This document shows positions 55,029-63,352 of a DNA stretch of 64,000 nt, in pieces; the stretch's first letter is position 1; each line of letters begins with the position of its first letter. Source of the stretch: an uncultured Thiohalocapsa sp. (GTDB lineage: Bacteria > Pseudomonadota > Gammaproteobacteria > Chromatiales > Chromatiaceae); the NCBI RefSeq assembly GCF_913063425.1, contig NZ_CAJXYK010000004.1, positions 1-64,000 on the forward strand. Reading direction: 5' to 3'. The notes below the pieces were generated by a model. It did not search any database. It was not told where the DNA came from and worked only from the letters and a program-made list of their open reading frames with translations. Position numbers and translations under genes: made by a program.

Positions 55029-55226
55029 ATGACCAAGAACGTCAAGCTTGCGTCCCTGTCCGCCGCTGCCCTGCTGAGCGCGTCGCTGCTCGGCGGCTGC
55101 GCCACCGACCAGGAGGCCCGTGACATGGCTCAGGCAGCCATGGACGCCGCCAACGCCGCTCAGGCCTGCTGCGAGGCCAACGAGGAGCGCATCAACCGCA
55201 TGTATCAGCGTGTCATGGCCAAGTAA
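55029..55226 (+). CDS. Lpp/OprI-type alanine-zipper lipoprotein
   Basis: The 65-residue protein has a lipobox LLGGC (Cys24), then a short heptad-repeat segment rich in Ala (MAQAAMDAANAAQACCEANE) and ends YQRVMAK. Size, lipobox, alanine zipper and C-terminal Lys match major outer-membrane lipoproteins such as E. coli Lpp and Pseudomonas OprI. The final Lys is the residue that Lpp uses to bind peptidoglycan. Two adjacent Cys (46-47) inside the zipper are unusual. CGGAG lies 9 bases upstream of the ATG. Confidence 0.85.
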   Translation: MTKNVKLASLSAAALLSASLLGGCATDQEARDMAQAAMDAANAAQACCEANEERINRMYQRVMAK

Positions 55227-55246
55227 GCAGTCGCTGCTTGGTCTCG

Positions 55247-55283
55247 GTGCCGGCCGTCTGCGAAAGCGGTGGACGGTCGGCAC
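55247..55283 (+). terminator. hairpin downstream of lpp
   Basis: GTGCCGGCCGTC (55247-55258) pairs with GACGGTCGGCAC (55272-55283) with one G-T mismatch and a 13-base loop. It is 20 bases after the lpp stop. There is no T-run, so it may stabilise the mRNA end rather than terminate alone. Confidence 0.5.
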
Positions 55284-55583
55284 CCGTAAACGCGCTTCAC
55301 CGACTGAGCCCATCCTCCAAACCCATCTTCCCCGGGGACTCATCTCCCCCCTCCGACTGGCACCCCCCCTGGGACTGTTCCGCCAGAGCCGGCGCCGCAT
55401 CCTTCCCGGCTGCCGCAGCCTTCAGCCAGCCCAGTCCTCCGGCGCCTGTCCGCCGCGGGAATCGATCCAGACTCGCGCCCCCAGCCTTGATCCGCCCGCG
55501 CCGAGCCCCGCCGCCCCAAAACACCCCCGCCAACCCCCCCCGAAGTCGCTCGTTCTTACAGCACGCGGCCCTTTGCATCACTC

Positions 55584-55653
55584 CGGCCATCTTGGCCGCT
55601 GACTGGGCAGCCAGGCCATCCTGGCCTGAGTCATTCAGGGCTGGAGGCCCTGA
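55584..55653. repeat. array of three short hairpins
   Basis: Three perfect inverted repeats follow each other: CGGCCA-TCT-TGGCCG (55584-55598), CAGGCCA-TCC-TGGCCTG (55612-55628) and TCAGGGC-TGGAG-GCCCTGA (55635-55653). The first two share the same core. They may form a stable RNA structure or be a REP-like remnant. Confidence 0.6.
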
Positions 55654-55690
55654 CTACGGAGGGCACGCCCGCGCTAAGGACGGAGTCGTG

Positions 55691-55725
55691 GTCAAGGCCC
55701 GGCACGCAATGTCGCCGGCCTTGAC
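55691..55725 (-). terminator. hairpin downstream of the L,D-transpeptidase
   Basis: GTCAAGGCC (55691-55699) and GGCCTTGAC (55717-55725) form a 9-bp stem with a 17-base loop, eight bases beyond the transpeptidase stop codon on the minus strand. No T-run follows. Confidence 0.45.
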
Positions 55726-55732
55726 GCCTGTG

Positions 55733-56701
55733 TCAGAACACCGAGTCCAGCCGGTGCCAGCTCTCTGCGCCCTGGCGCACACCCACCAGACGCGGCAGGC
55801 CCGAGTTGTCCTGAAGCGTGCGGCGTACCTCGTTCCAGTCCACGGTGACGTCACCGGCGTTGGCGTACTTGGACGGGATCACCGCCTGCGGCGATGCTGC
55901 CGACTGCCCATCCAGAAGGTTGACCTCCAGGAACAGCTGATCGCCGCGCCACCCGACCTTGTACGGCTGGTCCACGATGCGCACCTGCGTGCCCGTCTTC
56001 ACCTTGGGAAACAGGGCCTCGATGTCCTCCGGGTACATGCGCGTGCAGCCGGAGCTCACCGGCATGCCGACCCCCCAGGGCTTGTTAGTGCCATGGATCA
56101 GGTAGCTCGGGTTGCTGAGGCGCATGGCGTAGGCGCCGAGCGGGTTGTCCGGGCCCGCGGGCACCACGGCCGGCAGGGTCTCGCCGCGCTTTTCGTACTC
56201 GCGTCGAATGGACGCGGGCGGCGTCCAGGTGGGGTCCTTGATCTTCTCGATGACGGAATAAGTACCCACCGGCGTCTCCCAGCCTTCCCGGCCGATGCCC
56301 ACGGAGAACACCTCCACCTCCGTCGGCGAGTGGTAGTAATAGAGCCGCTTCTCGGCGAGGTTCATCACCAAGCCATCGCGCGGGGCGTCCGGCAGCACGT
56401 GGAAGTCCGGCACCAGCACGTCCTGATTGTCGCCCGGAACCCACATATCCACGCTCGGGTTCGCCTGCTTCATCTCGTCGTAGCCGGAGCCGTAGAAGCG
56501 GCCGATGTCGAGCAGCGTGTGCTCGGCGTCGGTCTTTACATAGAAGGGCGTGCCGATGACACTGTCGCCCTCGTTGATGCGGTAGGTTTCGGCGTTGGCC
56601 GCCGTCGGCAGGGCCGCCGCCGCAGCCAGTGCTGCTGCCAATGTGGTCGCCGGCAGGGCGTTCAGCACGGCAGTGCCCAGCGTTCCTTTACGATCAAGCA
56701 T
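55733..56701 (-). CDS. L,D-transpeptidase (ErfK/YbiS type)
   Basis: The 322-residue periplasmic protein has a signal peptide (to about residue 37), a LysM-like region (YRINEGDSVIGTPFYV to about 98) and the YkuD catalytic domain: LIHGTNKPWGVGMPVSSGCTRMYP carries His203, Cys219 and Arg221. ErfK/YbiS/YcfS homologues link the C-terminal Lys of Lpp to diaminopimelate in peptidoglycan; a Lys-terminated lipoprotein is encoded 500 bases away, supporting that role. ATG 56701 has a GGAGAG ribosome site. Only 32 bases separate its start from the divergent EF-G gene. Confidence 0.92.
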   Translation of the reverse strand: MLDRKGTLGTAVLNALPATTLAAALAAAAALPTAANAETYRINEGDSVIGTPFYVKTDAEHTLLDIGRFYGSGYDEMKQANPSVDMWVPGDNQDVLVPDFHVLPDAPRDGLVMNLAEKRLYYYHSPTEVEVFSVGIGREGWETPVGTYSVIEKIKDPTWTPPASIRREYEKRGETLPAVVPAGPDNPLGAYAMRLSNPSYLIHGTNKPWGVGMPVSSGCTRMYPEDIEALFPKVKTGTQVRIVDQPYKVGWRGDQLFLEVNLLDGQSAASPQAVIPSKYANAGDVTVDWNEVRRTLQDNSGLPRLVGVRQGAESWHRLDSVF

Positions 56702-56733
56702 TCGAGCTCTCCGTTGGGTTTCGTCAAAAGTCG

Positions 56734-58848
56734 ATGAGCCGCCATTCGCACGCCAAGCCCGGGTCCAAGCCGGGCGGCAGCCCCACAAAACTGTCTGCCG
56801 TGCGCAACATCGGTGTCGCCGCGCACGTGGATGCCGGCAAGACCACCCTCACCGAGCGCATGCTCTTCTACACCGGCGCCTCGCACAAGATCGGCGAGGT
56901 GCACGACGGCGCCGCCCACATGGACTGGATGGCGGAGGAGCAGCAGCACGGCATCACCATCACCGCCGCCGTCACCAAGGCGCCCTGGCGGGAGCATACG
57001 CTGCAGGTGGTCGACACCCCAGGTCACGTGGATTTTACCATCGAGGTGGAGCGCTCCATGCGCGTGCTCGATGGGGTAATCATCGTGCTCGACGGCGTGC
57101 GCGGGGTGGAGCCGCAGACCGAGACGGTCTGGCGCCAGCGCTGCCGCTTCGGCCTGCCGGTGCTCTTCTTCGTCAACAAGATGGACCGGCCCGGGGCGGA
57201 TTTCGAGCGTTGCCTCAAGGCCATCGCCGCCAAGCTCGACGTGACCCCGGTGGCCCTTACGGTGCCGGTCTTCGATAACCGGGGCAACGAGGAGCATGCG
57301 GTGGTGCATCTGCTGCACCGCACCCTGGTCCGCTTCGGCGGCGAGCAGGGAGAAGCGCTCACCACCGAGCCCTGCCCCGAGCACCTCTGGGCGCGCTGCG
57401 CCGGCCTGCACGAGACCCTGCTGCTCGCCGCTGCCGATGTGGACGAGACGCTGGCAGACCAAGTGCTTGCGGGCGAAGAGCCGGATACGGCGCAGGTCAC
57501 CGCCGCGCTGCGCAAGGGCACCCTCGAGGGGCGCATTTTCCCGTGTCTCGGCGGCAGTGCGCTGCGCAACATCGGCGTGCAGCCGCTGCTGGACGCCGCC
57601 GTGGACCTGCTGCCGGCACCGCTGGACCGCCCGCCGGCGCTGGCCAGGCTGCCGGAGGGTGGTACGGAAGAGGTCGTCCTTGGCCCCGATGGCCCCCTCG
57701 CGGCCCTGGTGTTCAAGGTGCAGCTCTGGGACGGGCGCCGGCACTGCTTCGTGCGCGTCTACCGCAACCGGCTGCTGCCCGGGGATCGCGTCAGCTTCGT
57801 GGGCGCCGACGGCCAGACGGTCAGCGAGCACGTGGCCCGCATCTTCGACACTGACGCCGGGCGCAAGCAGCGCCTGGACGTCGCCGAGCCCGGCCAGATC
57901 GTGCTCCTTGCGGGGCTTAGGCACGCCGGCACCGGCGACACCCTCTGCGACCCCGACCACCTGCTGCTGCTGGAGCGCATCGATGCCCGCCAGCCGGTGC
58001 TGAGCCTCGCCATCGAGCCCGGCGCCGGCACCGACGAGGAAAAGCTGCTGGAGGCGCTGGACAAGGTCACCCAGGAGGACCCGACGCTGGCCGTCGCCGA
58101 GGACCCGGACACGGGCCAGCGTTTGCTGCGCGGCATGGGCGAGCTGCACTTGCAGATCGTGCTGGAGCGCCTGGCGCGGGAATTCGGCGTCGCCGTGCGC
58201 AGCGGCAAGCCCGCGGTGGCGGTGCGCGAGAGCATCACCGCCGATGCCGAGGTGGCGTTCACCTATACCCGCCCGCCCAGCCCGGACGGCAAACAGCCGG
58301 AGCTGGCGGCGGGTGCCCGCGTGCAGGTGCAGCCCGCCGCCCGCGGTGCCGGCAACCGCCTGGAGCTGGCGCCCAGTGTGCTGCCGGACGGCACCGAGCT
58401 GTCCCCGGATCAACTCGACGCCTTGCGCCGCGGGCTCACCCAGGGCCTCGCCGCCGGCCCCGGGCAGGCGGCACCCGTGGAGGACGTCAAGGTGACGCTG
58501 GCGGCGGTGGAGCTGTTCGGCACCCAAAGCACACCCGATGCCCTGGCCGCCGCCGCCGCCCGCGCCCTGGCCAAGGTCCTGTCTGCCGCCGGGCCCTGCC
58601 TCTTGCAGCCGGTGATGCGGGTGGAGGTGGTGGTGCCCGACGAGAACCTCGGCACCGTCCTCGGCGACCTCCAGCAGCGCCAGTCCGTCATCCAGGCCAC
58701 GGATTCCAGCGACGGCACCGCGACCATCACCTGCGAGGTGGCCCTCGCCGAGTTGCTCGGCTATGCCACGGAGTTGCGCAGCCTGACCCACGGTCGCGGG
58801 CAGTTCAGCATGCAGTTTGTGCGGTTCGATGAGGTGGGCAGCGGTTAG
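56734..58848 (+). CDS. fusA2: elongation factor G-like translation GTPase (EF-G paralogue)
   Basis: The 704-residue protein is a full-length EF-G homologue with P-loop AAHVDAGKTTLTE (30-37), switch II VVDTPGHVDFT and NKMD, then domains II-V including GMGELHLQIVLERLAREF and the C-terminal LGTVLGDLQQRQSVIQ. It is not in a str operon (no rpsL, rpsG or tuf nearby), so it is probably a second EF-G, a class that may act in ribosome recycling or stress. It is not close enough to TetM to propose drug resistance. Start ATG 56734 has a weak ribosome site. Confidence 0.85.
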   Translation: MSRHSHAKPGSKPGGSPTKLSAVRNIGVAAHVDAGKTTLTERMLFYTGASHKIGEVHDGAAHMDWMAEEQQHGITITAAVTKAPWREHTLQVVDTPGHVDFTIEVERSMRVLDGVIIVLDGVRGVEPQTETVWRQRCRFGLPVLFFVNKMDRPGADFERCLKAIAAKLDVTPVALTVPVFDNRGNEEHAVVHLLHRTLVRFGGEQGEALTTEPCPEHLWARCAGLHETLLLAAADVDETLADQVLAGEEPDTAQVTAALRKGTLEGRIFPCLGGSALRNIGVQPLLDAAVDLLPAPLDRPPALARLPEGGTEEVVLGPDGPLAALVFKVQLWDGRRHCFVRVYRNRLLPGDRVSFVGADGQTVSEHVARIFDTDAGRKQRLDVAEPGQIVLLAGLRHAGTGDTLCDPDHLLLLERIDARQPVLSLAIEPGAGTDEEKLLEALDKVTQEDPTLAVAEDPDTGQRLLRGMGELHLQIVLERLAREFGVAVRSGKPAVAVRESITADAEVAFTYTRPPSPDGKQPELAAGARVQVQPAARGAGNRLELAPSVLPDGTELSPDQLDALRRGLTQGLAAGPGQAAPVEDVKVTLAAVELFGTQSTPDALAAAAARALAKVLSAAGPCLLQPVMRVEVVVPDENLGTVLGDLQQRQSVIQATDSSDGTATITCEVALAELLGYATELRSLTHGRGQFSMQFVRFDEVGSG

Positions 58849-58911
58849 TGCTGCGGTCGGCGCTCGCGGATGACGCTTGCGGCATGGCGTCGAGACGGGT
58901 GGACAAGGTGC

Positions 58912-58941
58912 AAAAAAAAGGCTCGTCGAGCGACGAACCTT
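58912..58941 (-). terminator. Rho-independent terminator of the PEP-CTERM gene
   Basis: Arms of 11 bases (58918-58928 and 58931-58941, one mismatch, 2-base loop) form a stem that on the minus strand is followed by eight T (58919 to 58912). It lies about 60 bases beyond the PEP-CTERM protein's stop codon and is the clearest intrinsic terminator in the window. Confidence 0.8.
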
Positions 58942-59002
58942 GTGTTTGCGCACGGGCACCACGGGGGTGCCCTGCCCAGATTGGGGGCGCAGCAGGCGCG
59001 TG

Positions 59003-59716
59003 TTACGCGACCCGCTTCCGCCGCCGCAGGCCGAGACCGGCCAAGCCCAGCCCCAGCAGCGCCAGGGTGCCCGGCACAGGCACGGGACGCGGGCGGGTTT
59101 CGACCAGATCGATGGTCGCATCGTAGGCGTTCGGGCCGGTCACGCTCATCTGGATGACGTCCACCGTCGTGAAGACGGCGGGGTCGGAGAAGCTCGCGAA
59201 CGGGATGAAGAAATCGTCGCCTTCAGAGCCGTTCGGGAAGCTGACAGACTCGGTGGACGAGCCGTTGACGGTGAAAGTGATGTCCAGCTCGTTGTCGATG
59301 GGCTCCGGAATACCCAGGAAGAAGCCGGTGGCGAGACCGCCATTGGTGAGGTCCAGGCCGCCCAGCGTGCCGCCGCCGTCCCAGGTGAGGGTGGCTGTGC
59401 CGGCGGCGGAGCTGGAGTTCGAGACCTGGAAATAGCCGGTAGAGGCCGAGACCGTGGCCGAAATCTCATCGGCGCCGTTGCCCGAGTTCGGGATGGTCAG
59501 TTCAGTGTCGCGGACGCCGCCGATGACGTCAGATGTGCTCAAGCCAGGCTGGTTGGTCGGGTTGTTGAGGTCGCTGCCGTCGCCGAAGGCGCGGATGGTC
59601 GAGCTGCCGAAGTAGGGGCCGACGTCGAAATTGTCGATGGTGACGGCATGTGCAAGGCCGCCGAGCAGCAGCAGGCCGGAAAAGCCGGCAGCCTGAGCCA
59701 GGTATTTTTGCGTCAT
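59003..59716 (-). CDS. PEP-CTERM sorting-domain protein
   Basis: The 237-residue secreted protein has an N-terminal signal peptide (AAGFSGLLLLGGLAHA), a beta-rich, Ser/Thr/Gly/Asn-rich body with few cysteines, and a C-terminal sorting signal: VPVPGTLALLGLGLAGLGL followed by RRRKRVA. The motif is a variant in which the central Glu of Pro-Glu-Pro is Val. XrtA (16891-18483) is the obvious processing enzyme; the released protein would go to the cell surface or matrix. An AGGGGA ribosome site precedes the ATG. Confidence 0.92.
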   Translation of the reverse strand: MTQKYLAQAAGFSGLLLLGGLAHAVTIDNFDVGPYFGSSTIRAFGDGSDLNNPTNQPGLSTSDVIGGVRDTELTIPNSGNGADEISATVSASTGYFQVSNSSSAAGTATLTWDGGGTLGGLDLTNGGLATGFFLGIPEPIDNELDITFTVNGSSTESVSFPNGSEGDDFFIPFASFSDPAVFTTVDVIQMSVTGPNAYDATIDLVETRPRPVPVPGTLALLGLGLAGLGLRRRKRVA

Positions 59717-60452
59717 GTTGAAAGTTCCCCTGTCTTGGGTTTTGTGGTCGCTTGCTATGAGCCTGGAAGTGCAATGGGGCCGGGACCCCCTAGGTCAGGG
59801 TTTTTGCCCTTCGCCTGATAGTAGCAATGCTGATGCCATGCGGCATAACCTACTGTCTTTAGTGGAGAAGAAACTGGTAATATGATAAGTGAATCCCTCA
59901 TTTAAGCAAAACTGTAAAGAACTGCTACCACGGGCAAGCCCCAGACTCCTGGATAACGCACCGCAGCGCGAAGCCGGGGCTGCACGACAGCCCGGGCAGA
60001 CACATGGATCTGCAAACGAAGCATCTGAGAAACAAAGGCTTACTGAGCGTATTGCGGGGTTGCCTCAGCTCTTGTGGGCGTCAGGACTTTTTACACTTCG
60101 GCGGCTGGATTGGTCGCTGGACAGAGAAAAGCTTGACCATGCGCGGGCTTGCCAGCGCCTGCGCTGCGGTGACCGCGACTCGCCTGATCGTCAGGTGTCC
60201 GCATGCGGTTTTGGTGTCGCCTCAGCGGCGCTTCGCCGGGTCCAGCGGCGGCTGCCGGGCGCTCTGTGGCTGGTTCCGACCCTGTTGGGCGAAGCCTCGG
60301 GGCCGGACAGTGTCCCTCTGGCCGCGCTTGGTCTTTGTCTGCGACACCGGGCGACCCCTGAGGTCTGACCATCTGATCAGGTGCTCATTGTAGGAGCGCA
60401 TCGGGTAACATGCGGACGCTAGTCGCCACACTGCCTTAGCGGACGCCAAACC
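59717..60452. other. intergenic region upstream of PEP-CTERM gene and prsT
   Basis: These 736 bases contain the PEP-CTERM gene leader, its sigma-54-type promoter (59823-59838) and an AT-rich stretch near 59840-59930. Open frames on both strands around 59889-60393 have no ribosome sites, no recognisable product and an odd amino-acid mix, so I do not call a gene. No clear promoter for prsT is seen. Confidence 0.6.
59823..59838 (-). promoter_or_regulatory. sigma-54 (RpoN) promoter of the PEP-CTERM gene
   Basis: On the minus strand the sequence is TGGCATCAGCATTGCT: GG and GC exactly 10 bases apart, with the TGGCAY-N5-TTGC[AT] consensus complete. It sits about 107 bases before the PEP-CTERM start codon. 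PEP-CTERM systems are commonly controlled by the PrsK/PrsR two-component pair and RpoN, so the site agrees with the biology; those regulators are not in this window. Confidence 0.75.
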
Positions 60453-63200
60453 ATGCGTATACCGGCAAGCTTTCTCGTCGCCGCGTTGACCAGCGCCGGA
60501 CCCGCCGCCGCGGACGGCCTTGCCGACGCCGATCAGGCATGGCGGGAAGGGCAACTCCAGGAGTCGGTCGTGACGCTCAAGGCGCTGCTCCGCGAGGAGC
60601 CGAACAGCCTCGACGCGCGGCTGTTGTTGGCAAGGGTTTACCTGGATCTGCGCCAGGGGGCGGCGGCCGAGCAGGCGCTCAATCGGGTTCTGGGTGACGG
60701 TGCGAGCCAGCCGGCCGTCGCGTCGCTGACGGCGCGGGCGTTGCTGCTGCAACGCGCCTTCGGCAGGGCGCTGGACGCCCTTGACATCGAGAGCGAAGCC
60801 GCCAGCGCGGGAGACCGCGCTGAGCGGCTCGCCCTGCGCGCGCAAGCGTATCGTGGCATGGACGATCTGGAGCAGGCCCAGATCGCCGTGGACAAGGCCC
60901 TTCAGCTCGCCCCGGACAGCACCGAGGCGTTGATCGAGCGCGCTCGACAGGAGGTCGCACTGAAGGCGCCCGAGCGTGCGCGAGAGACCCTCGATCAGGC
61001 GCTGAAGATTGCACCTGACGCCGCACCCGTGCTGGTCGCCGCCGCCGAGCTGGCGGTGACGGAGCGCCGCTTCGAGGACGCCGAGCGCTGGCTCACGCAT
61101 GCGCTCATCAGTACCCGCGCCCGCTGGTGGGCCTATTACCTGCGCGCCTTGAGCCGCATCGAGCAGGGTGAGCTGGACGCCGCCCGTATGGACCTGGACG
61201 CAGGTCGCGCGCAGTACCCCGGTTTTCTCGGCTTCGATTATGCGGCGGCGCGCCTCGCCCTCCAGGCAGGAGACGTCCGGGCGGCGCTCTCCGACGTGGA
61301 GCGCTTCCTCAAGGCCAACCCCACGGAGCCCGCTGCCAACCTGGTCGCGGCCCGCGCCGCGCTCATGAGCGGGCAACTGGAGCGTGCACGCATCTATGTG
61401 GACGCCCATCTGAGCGTGGTGTCCGATTCCCGCCAAGGCATACTGTTGTCGGCGCAGATCGCAGCCGCCACGGGGGACATGGAGACGGCCGAGCGTATCC
61501 TCGCGCCGCTGCTGGCCGAGCCCGAGGCGGCTGCCGATGCGCAGCGCGCGCTCGGCGCCATAAGGCTGTCACAGGGGGATGGAGCGGGCGCGGTGGAAGC
61601 GCTGCGCGCCGCGGTGCAGCTGCTGCCGGACGACGCGGGTCTGCGCGTGCAGCTGGCACGGGCCCTGATGCAGACCGGTGACACCACCGCCGCGGGCCGC
61701 GCACTGGATGCCGCGCTGACAACCGAGCCGCAGCACGCGCCGGCGCTGCTGGAGCGGGTGCGCCTGGCCGCGCAAACGGGTGACACCGACGCCGTGGTGG
61801 AGACCGCCGAGACCTTCCTGCGCCTGCACCCGGACAGCCCCACGGCGTTGACCGCCGCGGCGGCGGCGCGCGCGCGAAGCGGCGATACGCAGGGGGCGCG
61901 CGCTGCCCTCGAGCAGGCGCTGTCCATTGACCCTGGGTTCGTCGAGGCCGGCATGAACCTCGCGCGGCTGGAGCTCGCCGCCGGCGATGTGCAGGCGGCG
62001 CGCGAGCGCCACGAGGCACTGCTCACGCAGGCGCCTGGCAACGTGGAGGTGATCGCAGCGCTGGCGCAGCTCGACATTGCGGCGGGTGACAAGCAGGCCG
62101 CCATCAGTCGTCTGGAAGCGGCACTCGCCGAAGCGCCGGACTCCCTCGTCCTGCGGCGCAACCTGGCCCGTGGCTACCAAAGCCTGGGGCGCCTGGACGA
62201 CGCGGTGGCCTTGCTGCGGGCCTTGCCGCCGTCGGTGCGGGTGACCGACGACCTGCTGCGGGAGCGGGCCGCCGCGGAGCTGCGCAGCGGCGATCTCGAC
62301 GCCGCAATCCTGACCTATGAATCCCTGGTCCAGGCGGCGCCCACCGATGCTGCGGCGCGCTATCAGTTGGCGGCGGTGCTGGCAGAGTCCGGCAAGCCTG
62401 CCACGGCGGCGGATGCGCTGCTGCGGGCCTTTGAGCTGGACCCCGGGCACGCCGCGGTGAGCGAGGTCATTGGCAGGGTTCTGGAGAGCACCAACGACGG
62501 CGATGCGCGGGAGCGGCTCCTGGACAGCCTTGCGCGCAGCGGCGGCAATGCGGCGGTGGTGCGCCTGTTCCGTGCCCGGCACCTGCGTGAGCTGGGTGAT
62601 GTCGCGGCAGCGCGGGAGCTGCTCGATGAGCTGGATGCGACAGCCGTGGATGAGCGCCGCTTCGTTGAAGTACTGGTGCGTGAGCAGAAGGGGGTGGGTC
62701 GCACCGAAGCGGCCGTTGGCACCGCCCGCGCATGGCTGGCCGATCAACCCGAGGATGTGGTCATGCGGCGGCGCCTCGCGCAGCTCCTTGCCGAGCAGGG
62801 CGACACTGACGCCGCCGTCACCGCCTACCAGGCCGTGCTCGAGCGCGCGCCGCAGGATGCGACCGCGCTCAACAATCTGGCATTCCTGCTGCTGGAGACG
62901 GCGCCGGAGCAGGCGCTCACGCTCGCGCAGCGTGCGCGGGCTGCGGCGCCCAATTCACCCGCCGTCGTCGACACTCTGGGTGTGGCGCAGCTCGCCACCG
63001 GGCGCACCGAGGCCGCCGTGGAGACGCTCAGCGCCGCCCATGAGCAGATGCCGAACAACCTGGATGTGACCCTGCATTACGCCCGGGCGCTGACGGCGGC
63101 CGGGCGCCGGGCCGAGGCGCGGCAGCTGCTCCTGCCCATCGCCGACAAATCGTTCTCCGGCGCCGAAGAGGTCCAGCAGCTGCTGCGTACGCTGAACTAG
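60453..63200 (+). CDS. prsT: PEP-CTERM-system TPR-repeat protein PrsT
   Basis: The 915-residue protein is almost entirely tetratricopeptide repeats (roughly two dozen 34-residue units, e.g. LVQAAPTDAAARYQLAAVLAES and VLERAPQDATALNNLAFLLLE), the layout of the giant TPR protein of exosortase-A systems. It begins with a short signal peptide (RIPASFLVAALTSAGPAAADG) without the lipobox cysteine that most PrsT proteins have, so it may be a soluble periplasmic form. It probably scaffolds the export or sorting complex. It lies 35 kb from the main locus, next to the PEP-CTERM gene. Confidence 0.9.
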   Translation: MRIPASFLVAALTSAGPAAADGLADADQAWREGQLQESVVTLKALLREEPNSLDARLLLARVYLDLRQGAAAEQALNRVLGDGASQPAVASLTARALLLQRAFGRALDALDIESEAASAGDRAERLALRAQAYRGMDDLEQAQIAVDKALQLAPDSTEALIERARQEVALKAPERARETLDQALKIAPDAAPVLVAAAELAVTERRFEDAERWLTHALISTRARWWAYYLRALSRIEQGELDAARMDLDAGRAQYPGFLGFDYAAARLALQAGDVRAALSDVERFLKANPTEPAANLVAARAALMSGQLERARIYVDAHLSVVSDSRQGILLSAQIAAATGDMETAERILAPLLAEPEAAADAQRALGAIRLSQGDGAGAVEALRAAVQLLPDDAGLRVQLARALMQTGDTTAAGRALDAALTTEPQHAPALLERVRLAAQTGDTDAVVETAETFLRLHPDSPTALTAAAAARARSGDTQGARAALEQALSIDPGFVEAGMNLARLELAAGDVQAARERHEALLTQAPGNVEVIAALAQLDIAAGDKQAAISRLEAALAEAPDSLVLRRNLARGYQSLGRLDDAVALLRALPPSVRVTDDLLRERAAAELRSGDLDAAILTYESLVQAAPTDAAARYQLAAVLAESGKPATAADALLRAFELDPGHAAVSEVIGRVLESTNDGDARERLLDSLARSGGNAAVVRLFRARHLRELGDVAAARELLDELDATAVDERRFVEVLVREQKGVGRTEAAVGTARAWLADQPEDVVMRRRLAQLLAEQGDTDAAVTAYQAVLERAPQDATALNNLAFLLLETAPEQALTLAQRARAAAPNSPAVVDTLGVAQLATGRTEAAVETLSAAHEQMPNNLDVTLHYARALTAAGRRAEARQLLLPIADKSFSGAEEVQQLLRTLN

Positions 63201-63302
63201 GCAACGACCGTGGCGATGGGGGCCGGCTCCGGGCAGGGCCGGGAGGCACCCCCACCGAGGCCAAGCGGCACCAGGCGTCGTCGGGTCGAGCCCGACTGCC
63301 GT

Positions 63303-63311
63303 TGCTATACT
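63303..63311 (+). promoter_or_regulatory. extended -10 promoter upstream of the Uma2 gene
   Basis: TGCTATACT is an extended -10 (TGn-TATACT) without a good -35. Transcription would begin near 63318, about 35 bases before the ATG of the broken Uma2 gene. Confidence 0.45.
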
Positions 63312-63352
63312 GCGGCAGCAGTGTACTGCCATTGGAGCTCGGAGCCAGTGCC

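Larger units (their letters stand above)
55227..55732. other. C-rich intergenic region with hairpins and G-quadruplex motif
   Basis: These 506 bases contain no gene I can support. They hold a hairpin behind lpp (55247-55283), a strongly C-rich plus strand (about 55300-55545) whose complement contains four G-runs at 55505-55540, three small hairpins at 55584-55653, and a hairpin (55691-55725) just downstream of the L,D-transpeptidase stop on the minus strand. Confidence 0.6.

Noticed and set aside
56662-59121. Open frame of about 820 codons on the minus strand opposite the EF-G gene.
   Set aside because: The plus strand carries all EF-G motifs; the minus product is His/Gln/Arg-rich and lacks any domain.
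60004-60393. Small plus-strand frame with many Cys and Arg residues, upstream of prsT.
   Set aside because: No ribosome site, unlikely amino-acid mix and no family; treated as non-coding.
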